The notes under the pieces are model-generated. The model did not search any database. It was not told where the DNA came from and was given only the letters and a program-made list of their open reading frames with translations. From contig JAHBMJ010005834.1 in assembly GCA_018398765.1 (NCBI GenBank), forward strand, positions 43,590 through 107,589: a DNA stretch of 64,000 bases, written 5' to 3'. Shown here in pieces: positions 23,116 to 35,842 of the stretch (its first letter is position 1; every line of letters starts with the position of its first letter). The stretch comes from Chromera velia (taxonomy: Eukaryota; Sar; Chromeraceae). The translations under genes were made by a program, and so were the position numbers.

Positions 23116-25872
23116 CTAAAACAACTGAAGAGAGCCTGACGGGTGGGGCTCCCAGAAATTTGTGGGGATCTGCTCCAACAAAAAATCCTCCCCCGCCTGC
23201 CACATCGCTTGAAATGCGCCCACCCCCAATAGCTGCCGCATCGCCCGCCTCCATCCCTCCACCACTGTCATGCGCACGGGTTGAAGGACAGCAGGGATAT
23301 GAGTGTCCATGTCCGAGAGACCCTCTTTCTCTTCCGTTTCGGTGGCATTGCCCCCCCCGCCTTCTTTTTCTGTTTGTTTGTCCGCCGTGGCCTTTGCAGC
23401 ACTCTTGGCCGTCTCTGCTTCTCTTTCGTCCCATTTCTTCACTCCTTCATCTCCCTTGCTAGGCATCTCCCCCCCTTTCTCAGTCCAAACTGAGGCAGGC
23501 AACGCCAGCTGTGCCTCCAAACGAGAGCGCAGACGGTGCCACCTGTCTCTCTCGTCGGGGCTCAACCACTTCGACACTGCATCGAACGGGGGTAGCAATT
23601 GGGTCTTGAATCCAAACACCTCTACAGGTTCGCACAACTTTGTGGTAACGTTGTTAGCATCGTGGTCTGCGAGCAGATGCAGCGACTTTGCGGTTCCGGG
23701 ATCGACAAATGACCATGCCGAAGTTTCCCACTGATGCACGTCTGCCCATGGAGGCATTTTCCCTTTTTTCCGCAACTCTTCTGCCTTTTTCTCATGCTCT
23801 GCTACTATGCCTGCCCCGAACCTGCACTGCTCAAACGGTCGGTCAAGACAGTTCATCAGACCTGTGACGTGCGCCTCCGTATCCTCGGCCCTCGCGCTAA
23901 TGCCCTCAGAGACTTTGGGACTGTCGGCGGCAGTGTCTGGAAACGGGAGGTCGGCCTGAGAAGGCTCAGAAGCACCCTCTGCAACAAAACGGCGGCACTG
24001 CTGCTTGTGTCCGTCCTTCCACGCTGTTAGCTGACAGTCTTTCGAGCAGTAACGGACGCGTTTGCACTTCCTGCAAATTTGGAACTTCTCGCCCACTGCC
24101 TCGAAGCGTTCACAACGCGCGCACGAGAAGGAGATGTTGGCCTTCTGTAGGAGGCGATCGGTCCAGTTCAACTCTGCAGAGAGGGCGGTTAGGCAGGAAG
24201 GCAGGCAGACGGCAGATAAGCACACACAGACAGAGACAGAGACACAGACACAGACACGCGCACGCACAAATACATACACAGAGAAGAGGGGGGCAGAGAG
24301 AGAGAGGAATAGAGAGAAGTCCCCTGACAGTGAGGAAGGAGAGAGCTGCAACTTGTCGGGAACCTTCATTCCAGATTGATAGATTTACACACGCCAAACT
24401 CAGTGAAAAGGACCCCTCTTCAATCGCTGACTTGCAAGCGGAAGAGAAGAAACGAAAGCATCTCGCAATATGTCAAACACAGCTAGCTGCACACAGTAAA
24501 AATGCCTGTCGGTTGCCTACCGCCCACTATTTACTTAGAAGCAGCAAAAGAAAAATAACAAAACAGAATGGACCTGATGTGACTCACCTTTCAGAGCCTC
24601 ACCGAGCCTCGTCTTGAGATCCAAGAGCCCACTCGCCTGCGCCGCCTCCCCCAGCTGCTTCTCTATGGAAGAGGAAGAGGCGGAAGCGGAAGCTGCAGCG
24701 GCAGCTTTGCCCCCCCCACTTTTGTCAAGACTTTTCTGCTTGATGCGGGCTTCTGCTACTGCTTCTGTGAAAAAGGAAGCGGCCTTGCGCATGGCTTTCA
24801 CATTGAAAGGGACCCAGTCGAGTGCCTGCTGCAAACGGATTCTGCCTGCAGCGAGCAGCAGTTCCTCCTCGTATCCGTATTCTGACTCCTCTGCCTTATC
24901 CATCAACTGCTTCATCAAATCCTTCCCTGTCTCAACCAAGTCAACAGGACAGGCTTCCTCCTGCACCCCCCCTGTGCCCGTGGGTGACACAAATTTGTGT
25001 TCGAACTGGAAGGTGCTTCGGGGGCACGCTTTTTAGATGATTTTTTGATGGATCATCTGGACCTGTAGCCGTCTCATTTTGGGATGTGTGACTTGATCAT
25101 ACGTAAATTTGAGATTCGTCCTGAACGCCATGAGGCACTCTTCTCTTCGCTTGGTGGGAAAAAATTTGCAACAGAGGCAGAGAAGGAGGAGGTTAGCGCA
25201 GCCGGTAGCGACCTCCAGCTTCTCCTTTGGATTGTCTGTGCGCTTCTTAGCCTTCGCAGAGTCACGAAGGAAGGCCTTCAGGTCTCTGATGGCAGTCTCG
25301 ATCATCTGCTCGGACACATATGGATTTACTTTCATTATTCTGTATTCTGTATGAAAGTAAATGCATGAGGTCTCTGATGGCAGTCTCGATCATCTGCTCG
25401 GACACATATGTTATGCAGGGATTGGGAAAGATGAATACTAACAGAAGAGGATTTAATGAAAAGAGAAGGAGGTAGGGAGGAAGGGAAGAAGCACGAGAGC
25501 AAGGAAAGAATGGAATTAGCAGCAAAAAAAAAAGGACCCAGACCCTTTTGGTAGTCTGGAGAGGCGATCGAGAGAGAAGAGGGAGCTAGGCGCCAATTCG
25601 GAAAGGAAAGGTCAGCTTGGCGCGTCAAAAGGACGACACCGAGTAACTCCTGGAGCGTCCTCCCAATCGGCGAGAACAAATGAAGGGAAGAGGAGGGCAG
25701 AAAAGGAATTCAAAGGAAGCACAGCCGAGAGAAATTCGATACAGACAAGCAAAAGGCGCAAAGCAAGCCGGAACTTTCAAGGAAGAAAACCATCAGCTCT
25801 ACCCGAGTGACAATGTCGTCCAGCACAAAAGATTTACCATTCGGCACATCACAGCCTAGTAAGCAATACTTC

Positions 25873-25907
<35 letters not shown>

Positions 25908-26284
25908 TTGTGGCTAAATGAGTCTGCCTGTCTCTCTTCTGTCCGTCTCTCTGCACACCTGGAGATGATGAGGGATCTCATCCTTCCACCGTCTATGCCC
26001 TTCGTTAACGTCCTGTACGACCATATCCTTCAAGAAGCCCTGGAGGACCGGCTGAGGCTCACACTGCCCCTCGAACATCAGACGGCTCCAGTCCCTCTTC
26101 AGCCTCGTATGCCTTTCCTCTTCCCACTTAAAGACGGGCAGAAGACGCCCCAGCGCCACACAGAACTGGACCCTGTTCTTCAAGCGGTCGTATCTGCAGA
26201 CTTGCAGGAGTGAGGGAGTGCAAAGGAGTCGGCCGGCATGATGGATCATGCCTCATTCCCCTCCCGTCCATCTCTGTCTGTCTG

Positions 26285-26332
<48 letters not shown>

Positions 26333-27219
26333 ACACACACACACACTCATGAGACGTGCTTCCGCACAAAAACGCAAATTCGCTCACTCACTCCAACGCA
26401 GTGGCAAGCAGTCACACAGGTGAGGAGCAGAGGAAAGCAGCCACGCATGCAAAAAATCCAAGTCGGCAGTCAGGATTCTACGCAGACGAGCCAACAGTCA
26501 GCCGTGCAGCCAGCGAGCCTGTCTTTCTTTCATTGTGTTCACATGCAATTGACACGTTGACGGAAAATCGCTTTTCCACAACTCCAGCAGCGCGCTTCCC
26601 CACTGTACCACGGCCTCTGCATTCAAAAGCTGCACTGCCATGCGAAAACGGAGAAACGTGTTCGTCACAGCGGCAGCCTCCGTCTCCCCCCCTGAGGCAC
26701 CACTGCTTGCTGAAGACGAAGAAGACAGGAGAGCATCGGCAAATCTCTGGATGCTCTCCATGGCTTTTTTCTTCAATCTTTCTCTGTCTTCTCGCTTTTG
26801 CATATCTTTCCTCCTCCTCTCCTCCCTCGCCTCCTTCTCCTTCGGGTCATCAAAAAATGAGATGCCATACAAATTCATCCCACAGTGTGACTCTCTGCCA
26901 ACTCATCGAGGCTCCGTTGCTTGGACTCTGGGTCGCTTGGATCGTTTCTGTTAAGTCTCTCCACAGCCTGATTCGCTTTCTCAAAAGCTTGGACTGTGGT
27001 CTCGGCATGGACCCGCAGTCCGACAGGGTCACACGGAGAAAGGGGGAGAAGCTTGGAGACGGCCTTCTCCTTCAGCTCGGCCCATTTGTCCTCGTGGAAA
27101 CTTTCATGCATCTGCAGAATAATCTCCCGAAGAGACTGCAGAGACTGCTCACCCGCCTTCCCTTCAGCAGTTTTCTTTTCTTTCTCTTTCTCCTTTTTCT
27201 TGCCTTTCCCCTTCCCCAT
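23116..27219 (-). CDS. MYND zinc-finger protein, six exons
   Basis: Exons are 27219-26884, 26839-26556, 26193-25959, 25305-25063, 25005-24588 and 24173-23116, giving 857 residues to a UAG. The N-terminus is basic (MGKGKGKKKEKEKEKK) and then helical. The MYND finger lies near 24140-24010 with the pattern CARC, ICRKC, YCSKDC and HKQQC, four Cys/His pairs chelating two zinc ions; MYND modules bind Pro-rich partner peptides. The C-terminal part ends in FWEPHPSGSLQLF. Two introns are very short (44 and 57 bases) and are inferred from phase: the first bridges a frame change after ESHT, the second removes an in-frame UAA at about 25030. Coding-like sequence continues in the same frame beyond the UAG (see next entry). 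The zinc finger is certain; exact exons 1, 2 and 4 are less so. Confidence 0.7.
25280..25410. repeat. 43-bp duplication spanning the start of a MYND-gene exon, with a hairpin spacer
   Basis: Bases 25280-25322 and 25368-25410 are identical over 43 positions. The 45-bp spacer contains the perfect inverted repeat ATTTACTTTCAT / ATGAAAGTAAAT around a short loop. The duplicated segment includes the acceptor and first codons (MIETAIRDL) of exon 4, so the gene carries a second, upstream copy of this splice site. Confidence 0.85.
26278..26346. repeat. (CT)n-(CA)n microsatellite in MYND-gene intron 2
   Basis: A (CT)n run followed on the plus strand by (CA)n with one TA interruption. On the sense strand of the host gene it reads (GT)n then (GA)n, unlike the CT-then-GT order of other introns here. 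Confidence 0.8.
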
Positions 27220-27639
27220 CTTGATCGCTCCTGTTTGCAACAGTTAGTCTAACACGCAAAGTCTTTTGCCCTAGTCTTTTCTAGTCTTTTGCCAAGAAAG
27301 CAATACGGAAGTTAAACCTTAAATGGAGGTAGCAACACGGTTGCCAACTCCTCTGCATCAACCTGTAGCTCAGCCTGCTTTCGTGAAACACGACAGCGTG
27401 GGAGGCAGCCTGCACGGAGAAAGTCGGACATAGCGGACTTCGTCGGATGTCTTCGTCACCGTTGAGCTTAAACGCGGAGACGGCCGGCATGGAGACGGCT
27501 CCATGCATGCGACTCATCTGACGCACGCAAGCGTGCGAACGATCCCGGAAAGCAAAAAGAGATTTCTATCGGGAAAAGAGATGCTCATCATGCTGTTCAT
27601 GCAGCCTAGGGAAAATCGCCTGGGGCTATACTAACGCTA
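27220..27639. other. Spacer upstream of the MYND gene
   Basis: This holds the presumed MYND-gene promoter. Between 27250 and 27540 the sequence is GC-moderate with no clear exon. AT-richer sequence from about 27600 leads into the LINE remnant. No element with a firm boundary was found. Confidence 0.4.
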
Positions 27640-29614
27640 TATTAAACATTGTCTTCAAAACTGTTAAAAACTCTGTATAATTGTGCATAAACCTGAACCA
27701 AATTTCGACGGCTTCTCCATGTTGGTTTTAGTCTTTGTAAAACCTCTCCGTCTTCTACTCTCTGACAAGTCGAGATTAGTCCGGTTTGGCCGCATCGCAT
27801 CAAGAGAGAAAGAAGAAGTTAGACTGGGGGAGATAGTGATAAAAGAAGCAAGAGAGCAACCCTACCTGGGACTAGTCCTATCCACCGACTGCAACCCAGA
27901 GACCATGATGGAGGCGTGGTCAATCAAAGCAGAGAGATACATGCAGGGACTGATGGGGAAGATAGGAAGGGAGAGAGGGATTCCACCCGCCGATTGCTTC
28001 AATATATTTAAACAGACAGTGTACACCATATGGTTATATGGATGCAAAATCCATGCATGCCCAGATAGCGTGTATACAGAATTCGACGAGAAGCAAAGGA
28101 GATTTGTCAGGTTTGTTTTACGTTTGAGAAAGAAATAAAATTGTGACACGCTGATAATGGAAGGAAGTTTCATTCCGATCGATTTCAAAGTGGCTTCCAG
28201 AACGATCCGGTGGGCAGGAAAGGCTTTAAAGGAGAAAAGAAACGAAGCGGTAGGGCAGGCAATCCTCACATACCTGAGAGAGGGGGTAGAGAATGAAATA
28301 GGGGGGGGGAGAGGAATGCATCCTTTTCATCTTTTCCCTCATCTGAAGCAATGTGCACAGGCACTCTACACAGACAGAGGAATGCACCTTTTTACAAAAG
28401 AAAGACTAAAAGGAAGCGTAGGGCAGAGAGGAATACAGGTAGTCAACGAGAGAGTGGATGAGATAGAGAGATGGCTGTTGAAGAGAACAAAAAATGAGCT
28501 AGACGAGAAAAAGAGAGAGGCGTTTGCACATAGAATAGAAAGAAACATAAGAGAGAAGAGCAGTCAGGAGAAGGCAGAACTGACAGGAGTGATGATGGCT
28601 GACGTGCATAGAAAGGTCTCAAACGGAAAGCGTCTCCACCTTTCTTTGTTTGAAGACAGAACAGGTAGAAAGGTTGGCTTGACAATGAAAATAGACAGAG
28701 GGAGAATAGGGAGAGCCCCTTTTTACTATACGAGAGTGGCGCCGCGATCGGAACACAGGAGGAAAGCAGCATGCAGGGTGGGAGACAAGGCTGTGGCTAC
28801 GACTTAGGGAAAAATTCTGGTAAGGAGGGGAGAGAAGGTGCCATTACAGAAAAGGACGTGCCAGTTCTGTCGAGGGTGGTTGGGAATTGAGGTAGTGGAA
28901 GATGAAATCTATCTGGTGACAGAATATCCTGTTTTTGACAGAGAGAGAGCAGAGATGTTCAGAAAGGTAGAAAAGAAGTGGGACAGTAAGATGGAAGAAA
29001 GAGCCAGAAAAGTAACCACAGAAAGAGAAGGGCTCAACTGTTACAGAGAAGAGGGAAAAAGAGACAACTCGACGCTTTTCTGCTTTCTGTTGAATGAATA
29101 TCATGCTAGAGTGGATAAGTTTTTGGGATGGGCGTCATTCAGATGGAGGGTGTTTGAGGAGTGTCCAGGATGGTACAAACACATAGAGAGAGACGCTCTG
29201 GCGGCCAGACATACAGGAATCACCGGAAGGTAGTGGGCGATCGAGAGACTAACAAAAGAATATGAGGAGACAATTGATAACTTAGAGACGACCGAAGGAG
29301 CGTTAGGGTGGGGAAGGAGGAAGCCGCAGAAGAAGATTAATAAAGTAAATAAGAAGAGTGAAGAAGCCCAAATTGCATGCCGTTTCAGATCGATTTTCAG
29401 GCTGGAAAGCCAACATGGATCCAGAGCCGTGGCTTGAACAACGAATAATCATGCAGCAGCAGCCAGGGCAACAGACTTTGGCGGGCCCCGAGGGCGGGGT
29501 CTGATACCTCAGCTTAGGCTGGGGAATGCCCCGTCCTGCTAGCTCTGGCGACAAATAGACATAGCGGGAAGGCCCTAAGGTAGAACATATCAATCAATCA
29601 ATCAATCAATCAAT
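27640..29614 (+). mobile_element. 5'-truncated non-LTR retrotransposon (LINE), 3' half of the RT ORF
   Basis: One reading frame (27683-29233 and on to about 29430) shows features seen downstream of the RT core in LINE polymerases: YLGLVLSTDCN, then W and YGCKIHAC, RRFVRFVLRL, and a zinc-knuckle-like CQFCRGWLGIEV followed by EYPVFDRERAEMF. The frame is crossed by UAA near 28136, UAG near 28805 and UAG near 29231, with no frame change. The element ends in a tail of ATCA repeats at 29588-29614, a common LINE 3' end. The 5' end is missing, as after incomplete reverse transcription. The clade could not be assigned. It lies between the MYND and TBC genes. Confidence 0.65.
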
Positions 29615-31227
29615 AGTCGGTTTAAGCTCGATCTTATGTACTCTTACATGAAGGATAACTAATGATTACTGATGATAATGATGATGAGGTGACTTCACCC
29701 GCCAGCCATCGTGTCCCAATGATAAAGGTAGACAAAGGGTAGTCTGGGCATATCTAAGGGCATATATGGGTATCTGAGCATATATGCATGGCTAGCCTAG
29801 GAGCGTAAAAACTCGCCCAGAGAGACTCTTAAAATCCCTCCCCCCCAGGCCAACGGGACTCAGAAGTACTTGGGACAGCTTTTGTCTGTATCTATAGCCG
29901 TCGACACCCCCCTAGCCACACTTCATCGAATGAATGAATGAATGAATGAAGTTGGCTTTGCTAGAGTGGAGCCGTGCTCCCAGCAGCCCATGTTCATGCA
30001 AGAGATCGTTAATCACTCAACTCTAGAGATAAGGCTAAGCGTGAGATCCCCTGAAGTGCTCACTTGGTGAGCTTACGAGCAGCATGCGCATTGGAGGTGG
30101 CAATAGAAGACTCGAACAGAAGAAAAAAAGGTCGCGTTCACACAGAAACAGGCGTGCACAGTGAGTAACAAAGATTGCAAACGGCTCTGCATGCTTCATA
30201 TGGATCGACTTGTAAAACTAAAAGCAGCATATTCCTCGCTTCTGTTTCGGCTGCATCCGATCCCTCAATTCCTTCTCTCTAAATCCTTTGCTTCACGTTC
30301 TTTCCCTCTACCACTTTGTTTAGTTCATTTCTTGCTTCTACCCAATTGGAGCATACTGAAAGCCGGTGCCAGAGATCATCAATTTTTTTTCTATTTGAAC
30401 AACCCTCTGCCAGAGAAAACACCTCTCCCGGAGAGTTGGCCCCCCCCGTCAGACCCTTCCGATTTAGTGTCAATGCCCTTAGAAGTGGCTCAATCTTCTC
30501 ACATAAGGCATTTCTTGGCAGACAGGACATCCGTACCTTGGGGCCATTCTTTGAAGACAAAAGAAATAGAGAAGAACGTGAAGAGAACGGAAGAGCTCTC
30601 TGTAGTCCTGATAAAGAGGCAAACAGGGGGAAGTTGCCTCTTTCTTCTCTGTCTCCCCTTTTCATGTATTCCATTCCCCAGGCATCCTTAATTTTGGCAG
30701 AAACAAACAAATTCCCCTTCGGGGCCCGTCTTTCTGAGCTCCAGACAGGGAGAGACGTCAAAAAGTCAAGGCCTGCCCATCTGAATAGACCATTGACGGC
30801 TCGTCTTTGCTTCTGCCCCGCTGGTCCCTTCCATGAATTCAAAAGAGCCTGAGGAATACACCTGTATGGAAAGGATGCTCGAAAGCTACTACATAACTTA
30901 CTGCAGTGTAACCACATAAGAAGAAGATGTACAAAATCATTTCTTTCCCCACATATATGAGCGGCACATTGCCGATAGGATGTCCCACATACCACCGATC
31001 AGAATGTTGCAAGACATCGGACGCACCTGCAACGATTATAGCTGCAACCTATATACGGATCTTGATGTTAACACAATTTAATTCTTTCAATCTTATGCAC
31101 ATTCTCATGCATTCAATAGGTTCTAAAAGATCCGGCCACTGACTGTTAGCGCCCTGTATTGTGATTGCTTCATTGTCTCTTACTCTGCTCTACTTCGATA
31201 GTACATTTGCAAAAGCACCGTGTTCCT
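29615..31227. other. Intergenic region with one unexplained double-open stretch
   Basis: Mostly unassigned. From 30279 to 30995 long ORFs run on both strands: a 238-codon frame on minus, and a 178-codon frame at 30316-30852 on plus. Neither matches a family I know and neither has good splice sites. A 44-bp repeat at 29928-29971 has an inverted copy at 53008-53051. No tRNA or rRNA was seen. Confidence 0.4.
29928..29971 (+). repeat. Dispersed 44-bp repeat, copy A
   Basis: Five AATG units followed by AAGTTGGCTTTGCTAGAGTG. The same sequence occurs in reverse orientation at 53008-53051. The simple-repeat end next to a fixed core resembles the end of a retroposed element. Confidence 0.7.
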
Positions 31228-32328
31228 TCAAGGCTGCGAGCCGGCTGCAGCTTGAGAAGAAGATGCCCGCTCCCCCGAGTCTTCCTCTTCCTCCTCGTGA
31301 GGTTCAGGAAACAGATCTCTCGAGCTGCGCCGTCCTGTCCCCCCACCCCCGTTTTGGGTCCGGGCAGGTAAACGGAGGGGCACAGAGGACGGTGCGGGGA
31401 GATCAGAGGAGACTGCGGGGCCTAGGGAGATGGAGGCAGAAGAAGTGGAAAAGACGGACCGACTAGACTTTGCCTTTTCTTGCTCACCATCCCGCTTCCC
31501 TCCCACTCCACTACTTGAAGACGAAGAAGAAGAAGAGGAAGACGCTGCCGCTCCAGGGAGGAGTCTTTCTTCTTCTTCTTCTTTCACTCCACTGCCAGAA
31601 GGGACATTTGAGGATTCACCCCTGACGTCTCCCCTTTCTCCTTTTTCTTCTCTCAGCAAAACCCAATCCTCCTGACCCCCCCCACCCTCTGCTTCTTGCT
31701 GAACAAACTCGCGTCTCCCCCACAAATCAAAATCATCATAAGGTGCCTCATGAAATGAGTGACCGTGAAAAGAAGAATGGTCACAAGCACCGTCCCCAAA
31801 CTCCGTCAATGCAACCGCACCATCACCCCCACCCCCAGCTCTCCTACCCCGATTCCTGCTCTCACTGGTTACAGAACTGGAAGGTCCCCCAAAAGATTTT
31901 CTGATTGATGACGCACGATCGTTCACAAAATTCGTTGCGTCTCCTAACAGATTCACAGCCGCCCCAACCACCTTCCCCGGTTTATTCAGAAAACCAAACA
32001 GACTACCTCCGAGTTTGTCTTTGTCTTTCTCCTTATCCCTCCCACCACCTTCTGCCTCTCCTTGCCTTTCCTCCTCCCTCTCTTTTTCCTTTTGAGTCCT
32101 CTCCCTCTCCCTCTCCCGCTCTTCGTACACCTTCTCCCACTCAAGCAAGATCTCCGGATCCAACCGGACGTGCTTGGAGACGGCAATCAGACCGGACCAC
32201 GACGCGACAGACGCAACAAAATTCGGGTCATTCTGCACACACACACACACACACACACAGACACACACACACACAGATACACACACACAGACATACACAC
32301 ACAGACACACACACACAGACACACACAG

Positions 32329-32362
<34 letters not shown>

Positions 32363-32461
32363 ATAAACATACTCACTCATTCACTCCCTCACTCACTGGC
32401 ACACTCACTCACTCACGCTCACAGTCACATGCACACTCACTTACTAACTCAATCACTCACA

Positions 32462-32513
<52 letters not shown>

Positions 32514-32708
32514 AAGAGTCAGTCACAAAAACAGAGAGAGAGAGAGAGCCTTGAGAACCTGCCTTCGTGAAACGCTTAGAGAGAACACCCGCCTCTCAAA
32601 CATTGCAGACGCCAAAAAGCATCATGAGGAGAAGATGGGAAGATTAGCCCACGGGACGAGACGAGACACACAAACACCCACACCCACCCACCCAACCACC
32701 CACCCACC

Positions 32709-32747
<39 letters not shown>

Positions 32748-33122
32748 AGAGAGAGACAGAGACAGAGACAGACAGAGGTAGACACAGAAAAGAAGAAAGA
32801 AAGAAACAGAGCCGCGTTCACCAAGTGACTGACGCTTCCGGTTGGAGACTTCTGTTGCCGAGAACACGCAGGAGAGGGCGTGATGCGTCCACCATCCGGA
32901 TTCTCCCCCCGTCCCTCCCCGTCCCTCCCACCATCCTCAAAGTCACTCTCTCCCTCCCCTTCCCCATCCGCCCCCCCTCTCTGCAATTGTCGAAGGGCAC
33001 TCAAAACATTGGCCGTGAACGAAGACGCAGAACTCGAATCTGCCGCCCCGTCTCCCTCCCGTCCCCCTTCCGCAGCTTCAGGGGACGCCTCTATTCGGAG
33101 AGTACCGAACTCGGCGGTCTCC

Positions 33123-33154
<32 letters not shown>

Positions 33155-34691
33155 GTCTACTGCTTCCGAAACATTGGCCACAACAGGAACATCAGGATCC
33201 GACAAGAACCAATTGGAAACAATGTCCATGGACAGCCGCTGGGCCTCCGCTTCCATTCGGGCTCTGTCTTTGTCTTTTTCTTCTGTATTGCCCCCGTTGA
33301 CAGAGACAGACTTTGCATCTTCGCCATCTGTGGCATTCTCTCTCTGATCTGCTGAGCTTGACTTCGCCTCCCCTTCCCCCTGCTCCTCTTTATCAGCCAT
33401 ACAACTCGAAGCCTCGGGAACCGGGGAAGATTTCCTCTCTCCCAAACCTCCATTACAACTCTCCCCAACCCTGCTCACACTCTCATTTCCGGACTCTTCC
33501 GGCGCCCCTCTATCATCCTCCCCCTTTCCCGACTTTTCAGACGGTGTAATACTAGCTGCCCGAGTCTCTGAAGGTCTACTCTCCGGCCTACTACTACCAC
33601 TGCCTCTGTTAGACCCCTCACGAGATGCGGCAGACACAGACACACCACCTGGCCGCAACTGCTGTCCCTGCTGCCTCTCCCTCTCCCTTTCCCCCCTCCG
33701 CCTCCGCCCTCGTCTCCCCCCCCCCCCCCNCGCGCTGTGGGCGATTTGCGACGCCACCGACGACAGCATTTCGGATGCAGACTTGCCCCCCCCGACCATC
33801 GCCATCACACCCGACGCGATTGCAGCCCCCAGTGTCTGCCGGGGCACTTCGGGAGGCGGGGTGGCAAACTGCAAACAGATGCGCGGAATAGACGAACAAA
33901 TGCTTCACGCAAGAAATGAAAGAGAGCAGCGTGCCTCTCCATTGCCATCCAGCCACTCGCAGTATCAAGACATAAATAAGGTTCAAGACATAAGTGACGA
34001 AAAGGAGAGGCCGCCACAAGAGGGATGGATGATGCTCAGAAGCGGAACTATACCTATGACAATTTAGAAGAACTCTCAGCATTGATTCGCAGACACACAC
34101 ACACGCACCGTCACCGGCTACACCGTGTTCACGTATTTTCATATGATGAAGGGACATTCTCTTCTCTGCAGTTACTCAGATCACCGATGTGCATGTGTCT
34201 TTCTGCTGACCGAGCACCGTCGTGTTGTCCTCGTTTCCTTCTTTCTCTCCCCCCATCTCTCTGCAGAGGCACTTACCCGCTGTGTCATTGATGGCCTGCC
34301 TCAGGGGTTGAGAGAAAACTCAAACAGCCTTAAGAAAGAACCACTGCGGTTCATGCACGCACGAACTCACAGATAATTTGACGGACGGACTGACCGACCT
34401 TGATGATGTTCATCAGTTCCGCGAGGTCCCTGCTCTCGCAGATGCGCCTCTGCAGCCTCTGCAACCGGGCCAGAAGGAGACGGTAGAGAGCCACCCAGCC
34501 CTCCTCAAAGAAGTGGTCCCAGAGGTCAGACTGCGCGCACGCACGCTCAGGCAGAAACAAAGAAACATCCGACGCAAGCGGGGCGATCATCGAAGAAACC
34601 ACAGTCACTTTCTTAAATTCGCACATTTATATGCATACCCACAGGCGTGCAAATGGACCCCCACGAACGAAACGACGCACGCACGCGCGCG

Positions 34692-34765
<74 letters not shown>

Positions 34766-35808
34766 CGGCTCTGGAGGGAAAGACGTCCGATTTCTCACAA
34801 CGTCTCAATTCTGGCCAAAAATGAACATCAGAAGGGAAAGATACAGATGCTGCGCTACTACCTTGTGCAAGCGGCGGACTAAGAAAGAAAAGCCCTGGAA
34901 GTGAATGAAAACAAGAGATCCATTCATGAGGGATCAGATCAGCCAGCTCCACGACTAGAAGGACCCTCGATAGAAAAATGATAGAAGCAGCTATGTCACG
35001 ACAAATGCTTCCCTCCTTCCTTTCTTCCTGACTGACTGACCAGCGCAGCGATGGGAACAGAGTAAGCGTAGATGGTGAGGAACCAGTCGGTTGCGAGGAG
35101 TTGGGGGGAGATGCCGACCTCAGTCTGCTTTCATGAAGACGCGCAGAAAGACGAAGCGACGGGAAGGGGAGAAGAAGAAGAAATAAACACTCCAATCTAC
35201 ACACAGGTGCTCAGGCTGAGACACGGAGAGATAGCCTGACAGGTAGATGAGACCAATTCAACCCCTGGAGATCGAGGAAAGGAAAGGAAAGGAAAGAAAG
35301 AGAAAGCGGAAAAAAGTGGACTCAAATTCCCCTCACAATCAACCAAAAAACAAAATGCACGAAAGGAACTGCCAACTTCCGGACAACCATCTATCTAGAT
35401 CTAGTCGATCAACTGACTGACTGACGGACAGACCAGGTGATGGTAAATTTCCGGCAATCTCTGGATGAGCAGTTGCTCCAGAACAAAACATTTCTTCACA
35501 AGTCCAGGCAGACCCTGAAAGAAACAGAAAAAGAGGGGAATGAAGGCAGAATGAGTGACTCCGCCATTTCCTGAACAACAAAGCAGGAATGGAACCAGAA
35601 CAGACTGGATGGAAAAAACAACTGGAACGTACACAAAAACAAAGAAAAAAAGACGGGGACCCAGAGAAAAAATCGCAGGAAAACAAAGAGCCCCCCCCCC
35701 CTCCGTAGCCCAACTCCATGCCCCACCTGGAGGAACATTTCCCGCACTCCGTATTTGTTCATCATCGCATGAAGTAGCCAGAAGGCTTGCTGCATAGACG
35801 TGCACCAA

Positions 35809-35842
<34 letters not shown>

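Noticed and set aside
25021-25064. In-frame UAA in the MYND gene at about 25030 as further recoding evidence
   Set aside because: A 57-base intron (CAG|GTCCAG ... CTTCCAG) with matching phase removes it, so it was not counted.
34277-34295. 19-base microexon in the TBC gene with good acceptor and GTAAGT donor
   Set aside because: Its inclusion breaks the phase with the next exon; exons on both sides join in phase without it.
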